DNA of 47,103 bases, taken from positions 1 through 47,103 of the forward strand of contig JADGDV010000029.1 of NCBI GenBank assembly GCA_016744695.1, in the 5' to 3' direction. The notes beneath the pieces were generated by a model. The model had not been told where the DNA came from. It was given only the letters and a program-made list of their open reading frames with translations, and made no database searches. How positions within the stretch are numbered: position 1 is the stretch's first letter; each line of letters begins with the position of its first letter. The position numbers and the translations under genes were made by a program. Positions 33,013 to 40,952 of this stretch are shown here, in pieces. The DNA is from Hahellaceae bacterium. GTDB lineage: Bacteria; Pseudomonadota; Gammaproteobacteria; Pseudomonadales; Oleiphilaceae.

Positions 33013-34206
33013 TTAACTTTTAGCATTGCTGCGAGGCAATAAGATACTCGAATCTTCATTTGTTGTCGCAGTGCCAGTACTCGTTGAAAGTAATTTTTCA
33101 AAGTGTTGAAGATACTCGCCAAGCACTTTTTCCCAAGTAAACTCAGCTTTAAATCGATCTTTACTGGCAATACTTAATTCATCACGCAATAGCGTATTAT
33201 CAATAAGCGCTTGTATGTTATTTGAGCACTGATCAATAGTCGAAAAGTACAACATTTCATCGTTGGTAACCCAGCGATTAAATGCATTATCATGGGCGAT
33301 AACTGCTGAACCAGTTCCCAAAGATTCGACTAAAGAAGGGTTAGTACCCCCAACTCTATGGCCATGGATATATCCAAGTGAGTAATACCTCAAGGCAGCA
33401 ACATATCCTTGCTCATAAATGGCACCAGGAAAGACAACTTCATCAGAAGCTACGGCTTCTATTTTTTGGTGGTAGGGTGAATTTTCAAAATCAAATACAC
33501 CTAATACAACCAATTTTTTACCTCGTTCCTGCTGTGAAAAGGCCGCTACAATTTCGTAAATTGAGTTTTCACTAACTGGCCGTGCAATAACCACAAAATA
33601 GTCATTGGGCTTTAAACCCAAGGTATCAATAAATCGGTTATCTGCTTCTACCAGTTCATTACGGCTTATATCATCAGCACCATACGCGATAGTTGTTATT
33701 TTGGAGTCACTCACTCTGGTTGACAGGTGTCGAGCTATTTCCGGGTGGTCTGCGATTAATTCATTGCCAAGTTTACAGGTTAAAATCTCATTCAAATAAA
33801 ACCAGACTTTGACCGGCCATGGCCATTTATCGCGCTTCCACTCCAAACCATCCATATTAATGGTTGTGTGGTGGCCGGAGAAACGAAAATACGCGTTTAA
33901 GAACCCCGTATTATACCCTAGATTCAATATGAAGAATTTTTGCTTAACCGCATGTTTTACACACTTATAGTCATAAGCAATAGTATGCAATGGAGTGTCG
34001 CCGGCAACATAAACATCTACAAGGTTTACGCCTCTCCATTCACGCTCTTCGATCGGTGATTTGCCTTCTTTCTGACAATACACGGTCACTTTCCAGCCAT
34101 GTTCAACTAAATACAAAGCAAAGCGCTCGGCGAATGTTTCAAAGCCTCCATGGCAAGCAGGTAAACCCCTTGTTCCAAGTATCGCTATATGTTTCTCTTT
34201 ATTCAT
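33013..34206 (-). CDS. Glycosyltransferase with DUF1972 N-terminus (GT4-like)
   Basis: A 397-residue cytoplasmic glycosyltransferase. The N-terminus IAILGTRGLPACHGGFETFAERF is the DUF1972 signature, and residues about 180-370 form a GT4-type GT-B domain. GYIHGHRVGGTNPSLVESLGTG holds the donor-binding E-x-x-G region. Relatives are often rhamnosyl- or related transferases acting on lipid-linked oligosaccharide. The ATG at 34206 is preferred over a TTG eight codons earlier, with AGGAG 11 nt upstream. Its stop is 8 bp from the convergent acyltransferase stop. Confidence 0.82.
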   Translation of the reverse strand: MNKEKHIAILGTRGLPACHGGFETFAERFALYLVEHGWKVTVYCQKEGKSPIEEREWRGVNLVDVYVAGDTPLHTIAYDYKCVKHAVKQKFFILNLGYNTGFLNAYFRFSGHHTTINMDGLEWKRDKWPWPVKVWFYLNEILTCKLGNELIADHPEIARHLSTRVSDSKITTIAYGADDISRNELVEADNRFIDTLGLKPNDYFVVIARPVSENSIYEIVAAFSQQERGKKLVVLGVFDFENSPYHQKIEAVASDEVVFPGAIYEQGYVAALRYYSLGYIHGHRVGGTNPSLVESLGTGSAVIAHDNAFNRWVTNDEMLYFSTIDQCSNNIQALIDNTLLRDELSIASKDRFKAEFTWEKVLGEYLQHFEKLLSTSTGTATTNEDSSILLPRSNAKS

Positions 34207-34245
34207 GAGACCTACACTCCTGCTTTCCAATATCGATAACGTACC

Positions 34246-34944
34246 CTAGGGCCGCTGAAGAATGATCATATAATCAGAGTGAGTCAAATCTCGATTCGCT
34301 CCAAAAAGCGTTCTAGATACAGCCCCCACAAAACCAAATAAAATATCGACTATTTTATGTTTTTCCCGAAGATAAACAGGAACAGGGCCCTCATATTTTT
34401 TCATGTAAGGGACTGTGAGCCCTTTAGCTAACGCCGCTTTTTTAATTTGGTCAGGCCACATGGCTTTTCTGAGATAAGTTTTGAAGGGCCCCTGATCATC
34501 AATGCCTGCTCGCTTATCTCCGATCACGTAACGATAAAATGCAACCTGTAACGAATGAGATAATAACTTAGTGACAATACCTTTAATCGATACAATATTA
34601 GGCGCAGCCAACACAACAATGCCTTTATCTGCGACTGATTGAAACAAATTTTCTAGGGCAGCTTCAGGCTTATCCAGATGCTCTAAGACATCCCAAGAAA
34701 CAACAACGTCATACTCACCATGACCAAGAGGGTAAGACTGTAGGTCACCTACAATTTTTTCGTTTAACTGCTCATTCCTGTTCAACTGTTTCTCAGATAT
34801 ATCAATACCTACCATTTTACCAGTATTAGGTATATTAATATGACTTACTGAGCCACAACCCGCCTCTAGTACCGTTAGATTATCTCGACCACTTAGTAGC
34901 TGGTTGATCTCTACTTGCAATAGTTGATTAGCAACACTCATCAT
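34246..34944 (-). CDS. SAM-dependent methyltransferase
   Basis: A 232-residue class I methyltransferase. The SAM-binding motif I is VLEAGCGSVSH, and motif II contains MVGIDISEKQL. The acidic post-motif VVSWDVLEHLDKPEAALEN is typical of type 11 (ubiE-like) enzymes. In this setting it probably methylates a sugar of the repeat unit, but the substrate is not readable. It begins where the glycoside hydrolase stops (TGATG overlap), so the two are coupled. Confidence 0.8.
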   Translation of the reverse strand: MMSVANQLLQVEINQLLSGRDNLTVLEAGCGSVSHINIPNTGKMVGIDISEKQLNRNEQLNEKIVGDLQSYPLGHGEYDVVVSWDVLEHLDKPEAALENLFQSVADKGIVVLAAPNIVSIKGIVTKLLSHSLQVAFYRYVIGDKRAGIDDQGPFKTYLRKAMWPDQIKKAALAKGLTVPYMKKYEGPVPVYLREKHKIVDILFGFVGAVSRTLFGANRDLTHSDYMIILQRP

Positions 34945-36530
34945 CACATCTCGACAGTAATTAAATTAATGGAATGAGGCGCCAGCATGACCAAATTTCC
35001 CTTTGCTTGTCCTGCCGTTGTTGTCCAGGTCATTTTTTTAGCCTGAGACACTGAAAAATAGTTTTTAGCGGTTAACGTTTCTGTGACTAGTTTTTTTACC
35101 GACTTATTACCAAGAGCAAGCGAGAGGTTGGCGGCTTTTATAGGATGCTTATTTACCACCCATAACTTTAACGTGTCATTCCCATCCTCTTTCTTGATCA
35201 CTGTGCCAAGTGAGGAGATAAAGCCTACACCTTGCTGCGCAGTTAAAACACCGGTCTGCTGTATGTTAAAAGATGGCGCTGCTACTGACGTTTCAACGTG
35301 CTCCCCATCTATCATTTCGTGGAACTTGCTTAGCACTTTATAGGCCGCTCGCTCACGCCCCTGCTGATCAATCGCACCAAACTGCCAATTACCCGTTAAT
35401 GACCAAAAATTAGCCATTAAAATATCAGGCTCCTGAGATAATAGACTTAGCAAATCAGCAATATACATGGCACCTGTCAACGTTTGAATATACTCATCCG
35501 TCTTGCCTCTACCGATTGAAAACATAGAGTTCATCTCGGTAATCGCTATAGGTATGTTGGACTCTTTTCGATACATTTTTAGTTGTTTTCGCGTGCTTTC
35601 AAGATCTTTACGCACAACATTTGTAGACGCCATGGACGCCAAATAGATCTGTTCTGGGTTTGAAGGTAAGTCTGCCCAAATAAAAGGGAAGTAGGTATTA
35701 TGCACTGCTGCAAAATCAATTTTCCCAGAGAAATTTTCAAGTACTACTTTATTAAAACCAGGCATAGGGGTAACGGGCATACCATCAAAGTCATCACTTC
35801 GCAGAGGTATTCCAACTTTAATGGAAGGATCTGCCTTCCTAACCGCCTTCACTAAAGCGTTCGCCTTTTTCGCATACTCCTGTGGAGTAATCGCCAGCTC
35901 TTTTTTATTGTCATCTATTAAATAGGGCTCATTGCCAATTTCCAAGAAACCAACCTTTGGCAGTGGTTTACCATTATCCGTAATGCGCTCGAAGTTTATT
36001 TTCTTAATCCAGTCAATTGTTTCCGAAGGGGGGGCCGTAATAACATTTGCGGTGAGAATTGGCTCAGCGCCAGTCAGCTGACAAAGTTTCAAAAACTCTT
36101 TTGTTCCAAACAAAATGGTATCTTCGCCATCACCATGAAACCGGCTTGATTTCTTGCGATCTTTTACACTACCCATCCCATGCTTCCATCGGTACAGATC
36201 TGCCAAAGACCCCCCAGGATAGCGCAGCACTGTGGGCTTGAGTTCAAGAACTTTTTCCAGCATGGCTGGAGAGAAGTCTGTCGTACCTTTTTTCAGTAGT
36301 TCATCACCTCGATCAACCCATTGAATATTATTACCCAATAAACGCTTATTCGACGGATAAGTTACGTCCAAGTTAATCGTTAGAGTTGCCTCGTAGGGGG
36401 CGTTACCTTTAGGTAGGGCTTGATACGCAGAGGCCGCCTGAAGTGAACTTTCCTTACAAGCAGTCATCGATAACAATACCATCACTACAATCGAACGCGA
36501 GACATTCGAATTAAACATCATTTTTCTCAT
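34944..36530 (-). CDS. Lipoprotein glycoside hydrolase of the arabinofuranosidase-like (GH-A clan) type
   Basis: A 528-residue exported enzyme. Residues 1-25 are a lipoprotein signal (VVMVLLSMTAC, lipidated C25). A TIM-barrel catalytic domain (about 60-400) has LLGNNIQW, LRYPGGSLADLYRW, acid/base E201 in EIGNEPY and nucleophile E332 in AITEMNS. A C-terminal beta domain follows. Similar GH51/GH39-like enzymes release arabinose or related sugars. A lipidated hydrolase inside an EPS locus probably trims or turns over the cell's own polysaccharide. The ATG at 36530 fits the signal peptide; an earlier ATG at 36560 would put ten polar residues in front. Confidence 0.72.
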   Translation of the reverse strand: MRKMMFNSNVSRSIVVMVLLSMTACKESSLQAASAYQALPKGNAPYEATLTINLDVTYPSNKRLLGNNIQWVDRGDELLKKGTTDFSPAMLEKVLELKPTVLRYPGGSLADLYRWKHGMGSVKDRKKSSRFHGDGEDTILFGTKEFLKLCQLTGAEPILTANVITAPPSETIDWIKKINFERITDNGKPLPKVGFLEIGNEPYLIDDNKKELAITPQEYAKKANALVKAVRKADPSIKVGIPLRSDDFDGMPVTPMPGFNKVVLENFSGKIDFAAVHNTYFPFIWADLPSNPEQIYLASMASTNVVRKDLESTRKQLKMYRKESNIPIAITEMNSMFSIGRGKTDEYIQTLTGAMYIADLLSLLSQEPDILMANFWSLTGNWQFGAIDQQGRERAAYKVLSKFHEMIDGEHVETSVAAPSFNIQQTGVLTAQQGVGFISSLGTVIKKEDGNDTLKLWVVNKHPIKAANLSLALGNKSVKKLVTETLTAKNYFSVSQAKKMTWTTTAGQAKGNLVMLAPHSINLITVEM

Positions 36531-36552
36531 ACTACGGTGACTCTCTGCTAAT

Positions 36553-37386
36553 TCAGTCATTCTTTTCAACCAAAGCCATCATCCAAGGATTAAATCCGGT
36601 AGATAAAAGTCCTTTAGGTAAATGTTTCACGTACAATTCAGCAAGTTTCCGGAAAGGCCCCGGTACACGAGAAAAGTGTACTAAGCCTTCAACACTCTGG
36701 CCTTGCATTGAATAAGGTAACCCTTCAAGGTAATGGTGAATATCTGGATACCCCCACAAGAAGTTTTCACCCCAAGTTTTGTGGACAGTTGAGCCAACTT
36801 TATCTGTCAAACGCTGCTCCCACGCGGTACAACGAGAATCTGGACCGTGAGCCGTGTCGATCGGAAAGTTCCGATTAGGCCCACCAATCAGCATGCGCCC
36901 TCCTGGCTTGACGATACGAAATACTTCCCGTAACCACTCTTTACGAATCTCGTGATAATTGGGCAAGCGATCTGAGTGCCCATTTGATGTGCCTACATGT
37001 TCAATAACACCGAGAGTAAAAACAAAATCCACACTATTGTCAGCAAAGGGAAGTTCAAAGCGATATGGGTCCGCCAAAAAAAACCGTTCCCTATCAAGAT
37101 TCAACTTTTCCCAATATCGACTCAGTGTAACGAGATCCACACCATATGCCTCGTAACCTTCCTTGCCAATGGTATCGACCATGGTGCCAACACCACAACC
37201 AATATCAACAACAGTTTTGGCTTTATATTTTTTTAAATATGGCAAAATATAATTATGAGTTTTACCGACATTCACTTCGGCCTGGTCATTAGCATACTCA
37301 TCAGTAGTAGAATTAAAAAGCTCTTCTACCTGCCCTTCCATCATGGTGCCAAAACCTGACACTCTCTGCTTAATCGGTTTTAACAT
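36553..37386 (-). CDS. SAM-dependent methyltransferase
   Basis: A 277-residue class I methyltransferase. Motif I is VVDIGCGVGTMVDTIG, motif II is YGVDLVTLS, and FVFTLGVIEHV lies in the region that closes the SAM pocket. It also has a longer C-terminal part (WGENFLWGYPDIHHYLEG) of unknown role. It starts on the last base of the glycosyltransferase stop (TAATG), and the hydrolase gene follows at once. It is unlike the other methyltransferase of the locus outside the SAM-binding core, so the two likely act on different positions. Confidence 0.8.
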   Translation of the reverse strand: MLKPIKQRVSGFGTMMEGQVEELFNSTTDEYANDQAEVNVGKTHNYILPYLKKYKAKTVVDIGCGVGTMVDTIGKEGYEAYGVDLVTLSRYWEKLNLDRERFFLADPYRFELPFADNSVDFVFTLGVIEHVGTSNGHSDRLPNYHEIRKEWLREVFRIVKPGGRMLIGGPNRNFPIDTAHGPDSRCTAWEQRLTDKVGSTVHKTWGENFLWGYPDIHHYLEGLPYSMQGQSVEGLVHFSRVPGPFRKLAELYVKHLPKGLLSTGFNPWMMALVEKND

Positions 37387-38489
37387 TAGGCCACAATCTC
37401 CTTAAACACCTGTAATGTTTTTTCAGCCGCATTTTTCCAGCTAAATTGCTTAGCACGCTGAAATCCTTTCTCAACTAATTTATCGCATGCTGTCGTATTA
37501 TTAGCTAAATGTTCAATCGCCAGCATCATTTCATTTTCACTGTATGGGTCAATATAGTACGCAGCATCGCCTCCAACTTCTGGTAAACATGATGCAATCG
37601 AACTTATTACGGGAGTGCCACATGCCATCGCCTCAACAAGAGGCAAGCCAAATCCTTCATAGAGGGAAGGATACACAAACAAGTTAGCTTTGTTATATAA
37701 GGCAACCAACTCATCATCTGAAACATAACCCGTAATATGGATATGCTCTTTTATTCCTAGAGATTCAACCTCATCAAAAATAGCGGCACCTCCCCACCGA
37801 AGCCGACCAACCAATACAAGATCAAGGTCTATTTTCCCTGCTGAGCGCAGTATTGAGTATGCTCTAATTAATCGCTCTATATTTTTCCTTGGCTGAAGGT
37901 TACCTACAGCCAGAATATAAGGTTTATCCAAAGCAAAGCGTGCCAGTTTCTGAAGGGTAAGCAGCTCGTCACCCAATACACGAAACTGATCACTAACGCC
38001 ATTATAAGTGACCGTTACTTTCTCTTCCGGGACCCTATACTTCTCAACTATCTGCTGTTTTGAATACTCAGAAACGGTCAAAATATGCTGACTCTTACGA
38101 GCCGAATACGGTATTAATAATTTCATCCGCCGGCATTCCATTGGATTAAAATACTCAGGATGAAACTCGTACGATATATCATGAATCGTCACCGCTGTAG
38201 GGCAGCACGTTATTGGCGGTATCACATATTGAAAATGAGCTACATCTATCTTTTCTTTGTGTAACTGATAAGGAAATACAAAGGGAATTCTGAATATAGA
38301 CTGGGGTGGCGTAATCCGAGTCTGTGGCACCCGAGCATCTACCTTCATTTTATCTTCATGCGTATAAAATAAATGAAAATCAGTATCGTCAGAATCAAGA
38401 TCTAATAAATTATCTACCAGGTTGCGGATATATGTTTCATTACCCGTTTGCTGTTTCCCTACTGAATGAATATCTATCCCTACTTTCAT
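37386..38489 (-). CDS. GT4-family glycosyltransferase
   Basis: A 367-residue GT-B enzyme. It begins [24 protein letters not shown]. In the C-terminal half, [15 protein letters not shown] and [27 protein letters not shown] contain the donor-binding E-G-F-G-L-P-x-x-E motif of GT4. It should add one sugar of the repeat unit to the lipid carrier in the cytoplasm, but the donor cannot be told. I start it at the ATG at 38489, in line with the family N-terminus; the frame stays open to 38516. It lies 6 bp after the GT2 gene stop. Confidence 0.87.
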   Translation of the reverse strand: MKVGIDIHSVGKQQTGNETYIRNLVDNLLDLDSDDTDFHLFYTHEDKMKVDARVPQTRITPPQSIFRIPFVFPYQLHKEKIDVAHFQYVIPPITCCPTAVTIHDISYEFHPEYFNPMECRRMKLLIPYSARKSQHILTVSEYSKQQIVEKYRVPEEKVTVTYNGVSDQFRVLGDELLTLQKLARFALDKPYILAVGNLQPRKNIERLIRAYSILRSAGKIDLDLVLVGRLRWGGAAIFDEVESLGIKEHIHITGYVSDDELVALYNKANLFVYPSLYEGFGLPLVEAMACGTPVISSIASCLPEVGGDAAYYIDPYSENEMMLAIEHLANNTTACDKLVEKGFQRAKQFSWKNAAEKTLQVFKEIVA

Positions 38490-38494
38490 ATTTC

Positions 38495-39475
38495 TCACTG
38501 CTTTTGCTGTAAACAATCGTTAAGCTTTCGTTCTTGCTGTATTATTTTTTGGGTGATATGAATATAACTCAGACTCGATTTGGCTTTTTCAGCATAATGC
38601 TTCTTACGAGTGAAAAAACCCAATATGCTATAAAGTCCCCACCGAACCCCAAAACCCAAAATAGTAATAAAATCTACTAACCAGACCTTCTGCTTACCAT
38701 GAAGCAAGGTATAAAATGAGCGTAGTCCTTTAAGGGAGCTTAGCAATATATCCCCCTCCTGACTTTTCATGCTTGCACCCTGAACATGTACAACCGATGC
38801 AGCAGGAGTATAAACAATACGCCAGCCACCACTCTTAAGGCGGTGACACAACTCCATATCTTCACCGTACATAAAAAAACGATCGTCAAATAATTTATTA
38901 TCTAGAGCCTCAGATCTTAGTAACATACAAGCACCTGAAACCCAATCAACATCAACATCAACATCAACATCTGTCTCAAGGTATAGTGACTGCGTGCTAC
39001 CAAAATAGGATAGAAGACGAGAGATGAATAAATAATGCCCAGTGATATTCATGATATTTGGAAAGGAACCACCAGTCCAACGTTGCAGTGAATGATCAAC
39101 ATTAAGTAGCCTTGCCCCCCAAACAGCTACATTTTTCTGCTGATCCGCATGATCTAATAGTTTATCAATCGCATTATTTATCGCCATCGCATCAGGATTG
39201 AATAACAATACATATTCTCCCCGACACTGATCTAACACTTGGTTATTTGCTTTTCCAAAACCCACGTTTTCTGTATTAGCAACAAGGTGTACATCAGGAA
39301 AGTGCGCTTTAACCATATCAACACTGCCATCCGATGAATCATTATCCACTACAAATACTTCAAACTGCTCTTTAGGCATAGCGGTTTCCCGATAAACACT
39401 ATCCAAGCATTCTTTCAAAAGCTCTCTTACATTCCAATTAACTATAATAATGGATAGGCGCTTACGATTACTCAT
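38495..39475 (-). CDS. GT2-family glycosyltransferase
   Basis: A 326-residue GT-A enzyme similar to rhamnosyltransferases. SIIIVNWNVRELLKECLDSV and VVDNDSSDGSVDMV are at the N-terminus, NTENVGFGKANNQ and LLFNPDA hold the nucleotide and metal sites, and GEDMELCHRLKSGGWRIVYTP holds the catalytic aspartate. The C-terminal part has a hydrophobic helix. GGGAGG precedes the ATG with good spacing. Residues about 168-178 are four tandem Val-Asp units coded by a hexanucleotide repeat, an oddity in the acceptor side of the fold. Confidence 0.87.
   Translation of the reverse strand: MSNRKRLSIIIVNWNVRELLKECLDSVYRETAMPKEQFEVFVVDNDSSDGSVDMVKAHFPDVHLVANTENVGFGKANNQVLDQCRGEYVLLFNPDAMAINNAIDKLLDHADQQKNVAVWGARLLNVDHSLQRWTGGSFPNIMNITGHYLFISRLLSYFGSTQSLYLETDVDVDVDVDWVSGACMLLRSEALDNKLFDDRFFMYGEDMELCHRLKSGGWRIVYTPAASVVHVQGASMKSQEGDILLSSLKGLRSFYTLLHGKQKVWLVDFITILGFGVRWGLYSILGFFTRKKHYAEKAKSSLSYIHITQKIIQQERKLNDCLQQKQ
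38945..38971 (-). repeat. Hexanucleotide repeat (ATCAAC on the plus strand), 4.5 copies, within the GT2 gene
   Basis: Four full and one half copies of ATCAAC lie inside the GT2 gene and encode alternating Asp and Val. Since the unit is six bases, slippage would add or remove two residues at a time without shifting the frame. Confidence 0.8.
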
Positions 39476-40598
39476 TCAACCTCCCTGGTTCAACAACAGA
39501 CTGGTAGTATTTTTCTTGCTGGAGAGCAATTTCATCCCAGCTATATTGACTGGCCCACAACCTGTTTATTTTTGCATCAGTAAGTAAATTTTGATGCGAA
39601 CGCTTTAGTAATTCCGATATACCCACTGAGTACTGATCAATATCAAATGGCCGCACCTTCACACAACAACTAGAAGCAACCTCGTTCATAGGAGCCTTAT
39701 CAAACAGCACAACACTTTTGCCCGCAGCGCAGGCTTCAGTAATAACCATACCAAATGTTTCTTCACGAGAAGGCACGCACACAAACCTACATTTCTGCAT
39801 TAATTCGTATCGCTGTTCTCCCGATATCTTTCCTATTAAAGATACCTCATGCTCAATGCCTAATGATAATGCAAGCGCATTAATCTGAGGCTCTTGAAAA
39901 CTATGCCCTGCCAAAACCAGCGGTATACGTTTTTCCCTAGGAATCTTCGCATATGCCTGAAGTAATAAATCAACACCTTTTTGATTGGTATCTACGCGAC
40001 CAACAAATAATATATAGTCACCAAATTCATCTAAGCACTTAAAAAAACCGGCATCGATGCCGTTCGGTATTATAGATGTGCTTGCTTTACTATTACGTTG
40101 CAGAATAGTGTTTTGCATAGATTGTGTAAGCACAACAAAGTGCTTATAGAGCTTCACACCGTAACGTTCCCCTAAATAAAAAGGGAGTTTATATTGCCTA
40201 GACAACGCTTCAGCAAAAAACCATTGAACAGATGCTATCGTCGGAGCTTTAGAGAATAAGGGGTTTAACGTGGCAGACATTGGCGGCATAAAGTCCTCTA
40301 CCAAGAGATCGTAATCAAACTGCCTTATAGCCCTAGGTAGACTGAAGAAAAAAGTAATGTGATGCGAAGAGCCATGGTCTCCGATCTTTCTCCCAAGCCT
40401 TATATAGCGTACATTATCCCTGATTAATTCCTGAGTAGATCCTTCAAATGTAGGTGTTAGCACGGTAATTTCGTGTTTATGGGATAATCGCCTATAAATT
40501 TCAAAATTACGGCGAGGCCCCCCACCACTCATAGGGTTATCAATATCATCAGGGTCAATGTGGAGAATTTTAATGGAGTACCTCCATGTATTACACAT
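39468..40598 (-). CDS. GT4-family glycosyltransferase, first gene of the leftward EPS transcript, start uncertain
   Basis: A GT-B enzyme of 368-376 residues. PMSGGGPRRNFEIYRRLS at the N-terminus, FVGRVDTNQKGVDLLLQAYA in the middle and VPSREETFGMVITEACAAGKSVV near the C-terminus carry the GT4 donor-site E-x(7)-E pattern. The outer limit given is an ATG at 40598 with no ribosome site. An ATT at 40574 has GGAGG exactly 6 nt upstream and gives the typical start MKILHIDPDD, so I favour ATT as the true start (cds 39468-40574). It overlaps the GT2 gene by 8 bp and begins the long leftward series that ends at 33013. Confidence 0.82.
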   Translation of the reverse strand: MCNTWRYSIKILHIDPDDIDNPMSGGGPRRNFEIYRRLSHKHEITVLTPTFEGSTQELIRDNVRYIRLGRKIGDHGSSHHITFFFSLPRAIRQFDYDLLVEDFMPPMSATLNPLFSKAPTIASVQWFFAEALSRQYKLPFYLGERYGVKLYKHFVVLTQSMQNTILQRNSKASTSIIPNGIDAGFFKCLDEFGDYILFVGRVDTNQKGVDLLLQAYAKIPREKRIPLVLAGHSFQEPQINALALSLGIEHEVSLIGKISGEQRYELMQKCRFVCVPSREETFGMVITEACAAGKSVVLFDKAPMNEVASSCCVKVRPFDIDQYSVGISELLKRSHQNLLTDAKINRLWASQYSWDEIALQQEKYYQSVVEPGRLNE

Positions 40599-40689
40599 CT
40601 ATTCAAGTTAATCATAAAACATATACTTGTACTTGCTACTTGCACTAAGCAAAGAAGCCCCCTATATATAATCCTTCTTATAGAGTTTT

Positions 40690-40704
40690 GTAACGTTATG
40701 TTAC
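40690..40704. promoter_or_regulatory. Inverted repeat GTAAC-N5-GTTAC upstream of the leftward EPS genes
   Basis: GTAAC (40690-40694), five bases, then GTTAC (40700-40704). It sits about 90 bp upstream of the leftward glycosyltransferase gene in the 354-bp divergent gap. Apart from this palindrome and the long direct repeat, the gap holds nothing I can name. A regulator site is possible but not shown. Confidence 0.25.
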
Positions 40705-40792
40705 GTCATCCTTCCATTAATTAGTAGCCCATTTCAGTACTCACGTCCACTATAGAAACACTCACTATTATGATCGTGTGAACCTAAAACCT

Positions 40793-40926
40793 GTTTTTAA
40801 CTTAGCTTTCCATAAGGGCCTCCCTACAATATTAGCCCTATCGTATAGCGATAACATGATTCGGTTCGGCTTCATGTTATCGCTTTTTTTTGCTCCCCAT
40901 TCTTCTATCGCTTGCTATACTCAATA
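40793..40926 (+). repeat. Direct repeat copy 2, upstream of the hybrid kinase gene
   Basis: Positions 40793-40897 are identical to 23925-24029, and similarity fades out by about 40926. It ends some 30 bp before the start of the hybrid histidine kinase gene, as copy 1 ends shortly before the initiating transferase gene. Both copies lie between divergently transcribed genes and point toward the rightward gene. Confidence 0.95.
40847..40891 (+). terminator. Perfect 13-bp hairpin with T8, inside repeat copy 2
   Basis: AGCGATAACATGA (40847-40859) pairs with TCATGTTATCGCT (40872-40884), followed by eight T. There is no rightward gene upstream; the neighbouring gene on the left runs leftward. It must therefore end an unannotated transcript, act within a leader, or serve as an insulator. 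Confidence 0.7.
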
Positions 40927-40952
40927 AAAATCAATGATTGTTTGAGTAATCA

